Source of the DNA: Ovis canadensis
Taxonomy: Eukaryota > Chordata > Mammalia > Artiodactyla > Bovidae
Length of the DNA stretch: 64,000 bases
Reading direction: 5' to 3'
NCBI RefSeq assembly: GCF_042477335.2
Contig: NC_091264.1
Location: 35,760,886-35,824,885 of the forward strand
Shown here: in pieces, positions 58,649 to 64,000 of the stretch
How positions within the stretch are numbered: the stretch's first letter is position 1
Layout of the letters: the number at the start of each line of letters is the position of its first letter
Program-made: the position numbers and the translations under genes
Notes under the pieces: model-generated
What the model was told of the DNA's origin: nothing
What the model saw: only the letters and a program-made list of their open reading frames with translations
The model's database searches: none

Positions 58649-58913
58649 TCTGCTGCTACTGCTGCTGCTGCTAAGTCTCTTAAGTCGTGTCCGACTCTGT
58701 GCAACCCCATAGACGGCAGCCCACCAGGCTCCCCCGTCCCTGGGATTCTCCTGGCAAGAACACTGGAGTGGGTTGCCATTTCCTTCTCCAATGCATGAAA
58801 GTGAAAAGTGAAAGTGAAGTTGCTCAGTTGTGTCTGACTCTTCACGACACCAGGCTCCTCCGTCCATGGGATTTTCCAGGCAAGAGTACTGGAGTAGGGT
58901 GCCATCGCCTTTA
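58649..58913 (-). mobile_element. BOV-A2 SINE
   Basis: Antisense dimer with a (ctg)n run at its left edge. It ends where L1 ORF2 begins. Confidence 0.92.
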
Positions 58914-58915
58914 AA

Positions 58916-59045
58916 GGCCATATATGGAAAACCCATGGCAAACATTATCCTCAATAATGAAAAACTGAAAGAATTTCCTCTAAGATCAAGGACAAGATGA
59001 GCGTGTCCATCTGCTTTCACCACTTTGGTTCAGCATAGTTTTGGA
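58916..59045 (+). mobile_element. L1 ORF2 fragment
   Basis: Reads PMANIILNNEKLKEFPL in the + frame, a typical RT-domain stretch of L1 ORF2. Only about 130 bp remain. Confidence 0.85.
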
Positions 59046-59552
59046 ATTGAGGTTAAATTGAATTTAACCACAGACCTTTCGTCTTCTAGGCCTATTGTGG
59101 GTAACCTTTGAGGACAGTAGTAAAAATGGGCCAACACCCACTTGACAATGACCTAGATAAGCCTTCCATCGGACTTACAGGATTTTAAAATCCGTGCTTC
59201 CTTGCTTACATTATATCAAGCTTCATGAGAAGAAATCTGACCTCTAGAAGTTGAATATTGTCAATTCTTGCTGCTCTTCTTGCTTTGACGTCCTTTCCCT
59301 AACTCTTGGGTGCTTCTTTGTTCACTTTCTGGATATTTCATGGCCTTCCATGTTCTTTCAAGCATCACCACGCATTACCATGTTTCCATCCTCCTTTGCG
59401 CCATAATTGATGTTACCTGTATCTCACTTATTTCCAGCTCCACTGGCTGCTACTGGGTACCAAGTAACCCATTTCATAAACTCCTTGACGTTAAAGATTT
59501 CATGGATGCTGACAGAGTCACACCTTATTTTCTCAGATAATACATGTGCATA
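59046..59552. other. Intergenic unique sequence
   Basis: No element recognised. Confidence 0.3.
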
Positions 59553-59759
59553 CATGCGTGCTCAGTCATGTCCAACTTTTTGGGATCCCAAGGATTGTGG
59601 CCAACAATCTGTCCATGGAGTTTGCCAAGCAAGAATACTGGAGTGGGTTGCCATTTCCTACTCCAGAGGATCTTCCCAACCCAGGGATTGAACCTGTGTC
59701 TCTTGAGCCTCCTGCATTGGCAGGTGGATTCTTTACCATTGTGCCATCTGGGAAGCCCC
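59553..59759 (-). mobile_element. Bov-tA-type SINE
   Basis: Antisense copy (gctcagtcatgtccaacttt to gtgccatctgggaagcccc). Confidence 0.9.
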
Positions 59760-60697
59760 TCAGATGGTATATACTTATAAATAAATGTGAGGTTGATAAA
59801 GCCTTCAGGCAAAAAAAAAAGAGCAGCCCAGTAGGGAAGCCCATTTTGGGAAGAACACTTTCAGATCCTAGTATAAGTAGCTATCTACAATGTCCATGCT
59901 ACCTCCTGCCTTAAACAGTGACAATTTAGCAGGTCAGAGAGAAATTTGTGGCCTAACATTCTTTGAAGATAATTCTAAGACCAGATAAAGTTGGATAGAA
60001 TTAAATCATCATCCTTGATACTGATTGATAGCGTTTACTTCCTTTTAGTAGGTGACGATTCGCCGTTCTCTTTTCCATATCTGCTAAATAGTCATTTGTA
60101 AATCCATTCAGTTTAGACAGGAGAACATGGGTCTGGCTTCATCTCAAGTTACCTCTTAATTTTTATTGTGAAATCATAGAGGTCAATGCTAGTAACTCAA
60201 AAAATATTGAAAACTTTTACAGGTGATGAGTGGGGATGTTTTTAGACTTTTCTATAGTAAGCTGTAATGAGAACAGTTTTAAGAAGCATTATTCATGGGC
60301 AAAAGACCATTAAGTAGCAAATGTGAGGGTGCCAGAGTATATTTTATTGCTCAAAGGAATATCTGAATACGAATAATGTGATTAATGACATACAATTTAC
60401 TCCAAGAGGTTTTTTTTTTTTTAAAATCTTTGCATAGAATCATAAATCTAGGGGGGGTGTCTTGAGCAGTCATTTATTTTATTCTTCACTTTTAGATAGG
60501 AGGTTTCTTTTGCAACTCTTGGCATCTTCCCTGAAATATCAGACTTTTCACAGAAGCATTTGCACTGTTATATGGTATTTCTATAGCAAACAGTGGATTT
60601 AGAGGACGGATTGGAAGGGGTGGGGGTGGGCAATAATGGAGTTGCTTTCTGCTTTAAGAAACTTGAAACTCAAATCTGCCTGTGGATGAGCCTAGTG
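59760..60697. other. Intergenic unique sequence
   Basis: No element recognised apart from homopolymer runs at about 59809-59820 and 60411-60422. Confidence 0.3.
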
Positions 60698-60899
60698 TTG
60701 TTGCTGTTTAATTACTCAGTCATGTCTGACTCTTTGTGACCCCATGGACTGTAGCCTGCCAGGCTCCTCTGTCCATGCGATTTTCCAGGCAAAAATACTG
60801 AAGTGCATTGCCATTTCCTTCTTCAGGGGATCTTCCCGACCCAGGGATTGAACCTGGGTCTCCTGCACTGGCAGGCTGATTCTTTATCACTGCACCAAT
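60698..60899 (-). mobile_element. Bov-tA-type SINE
   Basis: Antisense copy (attactcagtcatgtctgac to tcctgcactggcaggctgat). Confidence 0.9.
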
Positions 60900-61813
60900 T
60901 ACAACCAAAATAGAGCTCATTTCTAAATGGTCTAATGTTGAAAGATACTTTGTTTTTAAATAACTCAGCTTTAAATTTTATTACTTTGTAAAATTTTTTT
61001 TTCTGTTCCTTTCCTGACAATCTTTTAGTTCTTAACTTCATTTAGTGAAGATTCTATGTCTCTTTGTATTCAATGCTCTAATAATCAATAACTATTTTTT
61101 CTTTTAGAAAAATTCTGAAGCTCACTGAACATATAAGTGACAGAGATGCTCCTCTGGGCAATTTGGATAAATTAAAAACCCACTGTACTCTGGCAAATTA
61201 AAATATTTTATATATTGATAGTATTTTAATAAATATTGATTAAATATGTCATGTGTGTGTGTATATGTGTGTGTGTATCCATACAACATCTTTTCTTGGC
61301 TCAGACCTTTACAAGAATTGTGAGAAGCAAGCTTATGTGGCAGCCTGGATGGGAAGGGAGTTTCAAGGAGAATGGATAGTCTATGTTTGGCTGGGTCCTT
61401 TTGCTCTCCACCTGAAACTATCACTACATTATTAATCTGCTATATTCTAATATAAAGTAAAAAGTTTAAAAGTTAAAAAAAATTGCCAGAAGCAGTAAAA
61501 TGGATGAGATTTGGCCTTCAGCCTCTTATTCACCCAAGGAGGGTGTGAAGTGGCACAAACTGGGTGGCTGTGGGAAAGAAATAACATACACTTGGATAAC
61601 CTACACATTGGAGAATTGAATATTGACAAATGTGGATACTGGAAGAAAAACGCTCAAGTGTTCACCACTTATTAGAGACTCAAGCATGACCCTGCGAACT
61701 TGATTTTCATTTTAAAGCTGGGGGCACTGCCGTGAGATGGGTCGGGCGGGCTTCTTCTGGGCTGTTGTGACCTGCACGCGTCTGCCTTTCAGACCGCTGC
61801 GCTGGAGGAGAGC
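60900..61813. other. Immediate upstream region of OPN5 coding exon 1
   Basis: A/T-rich until about 61700, with an imperfect (gt)n tract at 61249-61279. It then turns GC-rich with several CpGs (gtcgggcgggcttcttctgg) over the last 90 bp before the ATG. This could be the OPN5 promoter or leader. I see no clear TATA box. Confidence 0.4.
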
Positions 61814-61943
61814 ATGGCTTTGAACCACACGGCCCCACCCCCGGACGAGCGCCGGCCGCCTTACCTTCGCGATGGGGATCCCTTTGCTTCCAAGCTTTCC
61901 TGGGAAGCGGATTTAGTGGCTGGCTTTTACTTAACAATCATTG
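61814..61943 (+). CDS. OPN5: OPN5 (neuropsin), first coding exon, partial gene
   Basis: This is the start of OPN5, a UV/violet-sensitive, Gi-coupled non-visual opsin found in retina, brain and skin. The exon encodes 43 complete residues starting MALNHTAPPP and ends with the first base of a glycine codon at donor gtaagt (61944). It contains the extracellular N-terminus with one sequon (N4-H-T) and the motif DGDPFASKLSWEADL, then enters TM1 (VAGFYLTII). It matches the human N-terminus as I recall it, with extra prolines and arginines at residues 8-16. The 5' border is uncertain: a tctgcctttcag acceptor-like sequence lies just upstream (61781-61792), so the leader may come from an earlier exon or the transcript may start here. 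The retinal-binding lysine and the other helices lie beyond the window. Confidence 0.93.
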
Positions 61944-62725
61944 GTAAGTTTCCTTGTTTTCTTTCTCTGTGCAAAGGCTGCATCTAGAAAATTCACAGGC
62001 TGCTATGTTGACTTTGCACAAAGATGCAAACACTTAAGTGAATATTTTGTGATGAAGAGTGGGAGGAAGCAGGAAAAACGGGTGGCATCCGGCCATATTT
62101 ATATGTTTCATAGAAATGACTCCATTATCTTTCTTATTAGGGATAAATATTCCCTCGATAATCCAAGAAGCTTTACAGCAAAATACTTTATCTTGAGACT
62201 ATTTCATTTTGATTGCTTTGGTAGTAGGTTTGTCTACCAAATAATAAAATTAATGATAAGGAGATCTTATTTAAAATAGAGTGCTTTTACTTTTTGAAAA
62301 GTGTTCTTGATATGATGATAAGAGTATAGGCTCAAAATGGACCTTAGAATGCATCTAGTTTAGCCTCTGTTTTTTGCAACGGAGGGAACTCTGTCCCCAT
62401 GCTACCGTCAGGAGGATCACACTGAGTTTGCTTCACCTAAAGTCAAGTCTGGCCATGATAGCAGCACCAAGTGATTTTGGTGAGAGTTGAAAAAATGAAT
62501 AATAAGTGGAAGTCAGTCCAGGGTCTAAAGTCTGTGTGCCTGATTCACAACGTGGTGCGTCTTCTTACTGGCTTTGGCATCCAGCGTGGTGGCCGCGAGT
62601 AGCTCCTTAGTACTTCTGACTTCTCCAAATTGAGATGTGTGTAGTGTAAATAGAAATCAGATACTGAAAACACAGGACCAGAAAAAATAATATAAAATAG
62701 CTCATTAATAATTTTAAACAATCGG
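61944..62725. other. OPN5 intron 1, unique sequence
   Basis: No element recognised. Confidence 0.4.
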
Positions 62726-62942
62726 CTACAGGTGGTGCTAGTGGTAAAGAACCTGCCTTTCAGTGCAGGAGACCAAGAGATGCCGGTTCGATCCCTGGTT
62801 TGGGAAGATCCCCTGGAGGAGGGCATGGCAATCCACCCCAGGATTTTTGCCTGGAAAATCCCATCGACAGAGGAGCCTGGCAGGCCACAATCTGTAGGGT
62901 CATACAGAGTTGAGCACAACTGAAGCGACTTAGCATAGCACA
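62726..62942 (+). mobile_element. Bov-tA-type SINE in OPN5 intron 1
   Basis: Sense copy (caggtggtgctagtggtaaa to gaagcgacttagcatagca). Confidence 0.9.
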
Positions 62943-62949
62943 CACAGCT

Positions 62950-63096
62950 AACCCATTAGGTTAAATAAATATATTTTCAAAATAAATATAATATTTTTAT
63001 TTTGCTCAATATGACTACCAGAAAAAAATTAAATATGTATGTGACTCATATTTCTGGTTTCCATTATATTTCTATTGGACAGCACCAGCCTAGGTA
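62950..63096 (-). mobile_element. hAT terminal fragment
   Basis: Ends ccattatatttctattggac followed by agcaccagcctag. This is the inverted counterpart of the hAT end at 38004, so the same family lies in the opposite orientation. Confidence 0.6.
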
Positions 63097-63099
63097 ATT

Positions 63100-64000
63100 C
63101 GATTTAACCGTAATATTTTTCTTACATTTAAAATCATTGTTTTAAATTTGAGTAACCAGCGTGCAGGTGGGTTACATCTTTAGGTATGTCTGCCTTTACT
63201 CTTTTCACATGTTGGGTCAAGCTTTCTCGATTTCTTTCTTTCTCTCCTTCTCCCTTCTTTCCTCCTCCCATCTCTCTTTCTCATCTACTTATTACTGGCT
63301 AAGACTTTCATTTAACCTCCTGAAATTAGCCAAACTCATTAGAAAAGTCTGGAGACCCCTCTATGGTCAGTGCTTGAGGAAAAGGAATGAATGAAATTGA
63401 ATTAGAAATTCCACTGCAAAGCGTTTTCCTGAGTCCTTGGTTTTGTTATTTTTATACTGACTTAGATTCTGTTTCTTATAAATGGACCTCCACATCCTTT
63501 CAAATACAACTGTATGGTCAAAGTGCCCATTCTTTGCCACTGTTTATGTTGCTGGAAACACAGCTGTGAATGTAATGGGCAAACTGCTCTGCCCACGCAG
63601 AGACTATCTGATAGTAAAATCCACATTGCATTTTTATTAAACGTTAAGTACCTTCAGTGATCAGAAAAGACAGAAAAATAGACACCTTATAAATAGAATT
63701 TGTCTCAACCAGTTGTGAGGCATGAATTACAAAGTAGCACCTGTAACCTGACAGATTTCTCCAGATGACACAAAACGGAGAGGATGATTAGGGGTCTGAA
63801 GGAAAATCTACTGTGATATTCAAGTGGGAGTGCTGAGGAGGTGCCAGGAAAAGAGGTCCCGAAAGGATCCGGGAACAAAGGGAGCCTCAGATGACTCAGG
63901 GAGTCAAAGGTGGGATCAAACATATGTTCCCAGGTCTCTGTTCAGGGTGCAGCCAGATTCAGCTGGAGGGAAGGGGAGGTTGGACTCATCCTTGACCCAG
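63100..64000. other. OPN5 intron 1, unique sequence
   Basis: A pyrimidine-rich stretch lies near 63228-63290. No exon of OPN5 is recognisable here. Confidence 0.4.

Overview
The window is mammalian nuclear DNA, and the repeats identify the host as a pecoran ruminant, most likely a bovid such as cattle. It is crowded with Bov-tA and BOV-A2 SINEs, CHR-type tRNA SINEs and many 3' fragments of the BovB (RTE-clade) LINE, with older L1, MIR, hAT and LTR remnants beneath. I take the region to be the equivalent of human 6p12.3, because two neighbouring genes of that locus are present in the expected order and orientation. This placement rests on recognising the proteins, not on a database search.

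Region 1 (1-7.9 kb) has no intact gene. It holds a diverged copy (1151-2329) of the far 3' end of ADGRF4, including a terminal exon that still has its splice acceptor and reading frame. A 5'-truncated antisense L1 (3965-7085) follows, with a perfect 16-bp target-site duplication and a SINE and a BovB fragment nested inside it.

Region 2 (8.3-21.1 kb) is ADGRF4 (GPR115), an orphan adhesion GPCR on the + strand. All eight coding exons are visible, with GT/AG borders and consistent phases, and give a 690-residue protein. It has a signal peptide, a six-cysteine N-terminal module, a GAIN/GPS region with a degenerate cleavage site, and seven membrane helices. The introns hold many SINE, BovB and hAT insertions.

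Region 3 (21.1-61.8 kb) is about 40 kb with no coding exon that I can support. It contains a near full-length but broken BovB (49366-53360) inserted into an L1, a second large BovB inserted into an LTR, a fossil hAT transposase (38.0-39.5 kb), several LTR pieces and long microsatellites. A stretch at 54.5-57.9 kb is strikingly free of recognisable repeats.

Region 4 (61.8 kb to the end) starts OPN5 (neuropsin), a short-wavelength-sensitive non-visual opsin on the + strand. Only its first coding exon lies in the window; the rest of the gene is beyond position 64000. ADGRF4 and OPN5 are neighbours at this locus, and nothing here shows that they act together. I did not find a new multi-gene system. 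The most unusual signals are the duplicated ADGRF4 tail exon, lineage-specific changes at both ends of ADGRF4, and the nested transposon structures.
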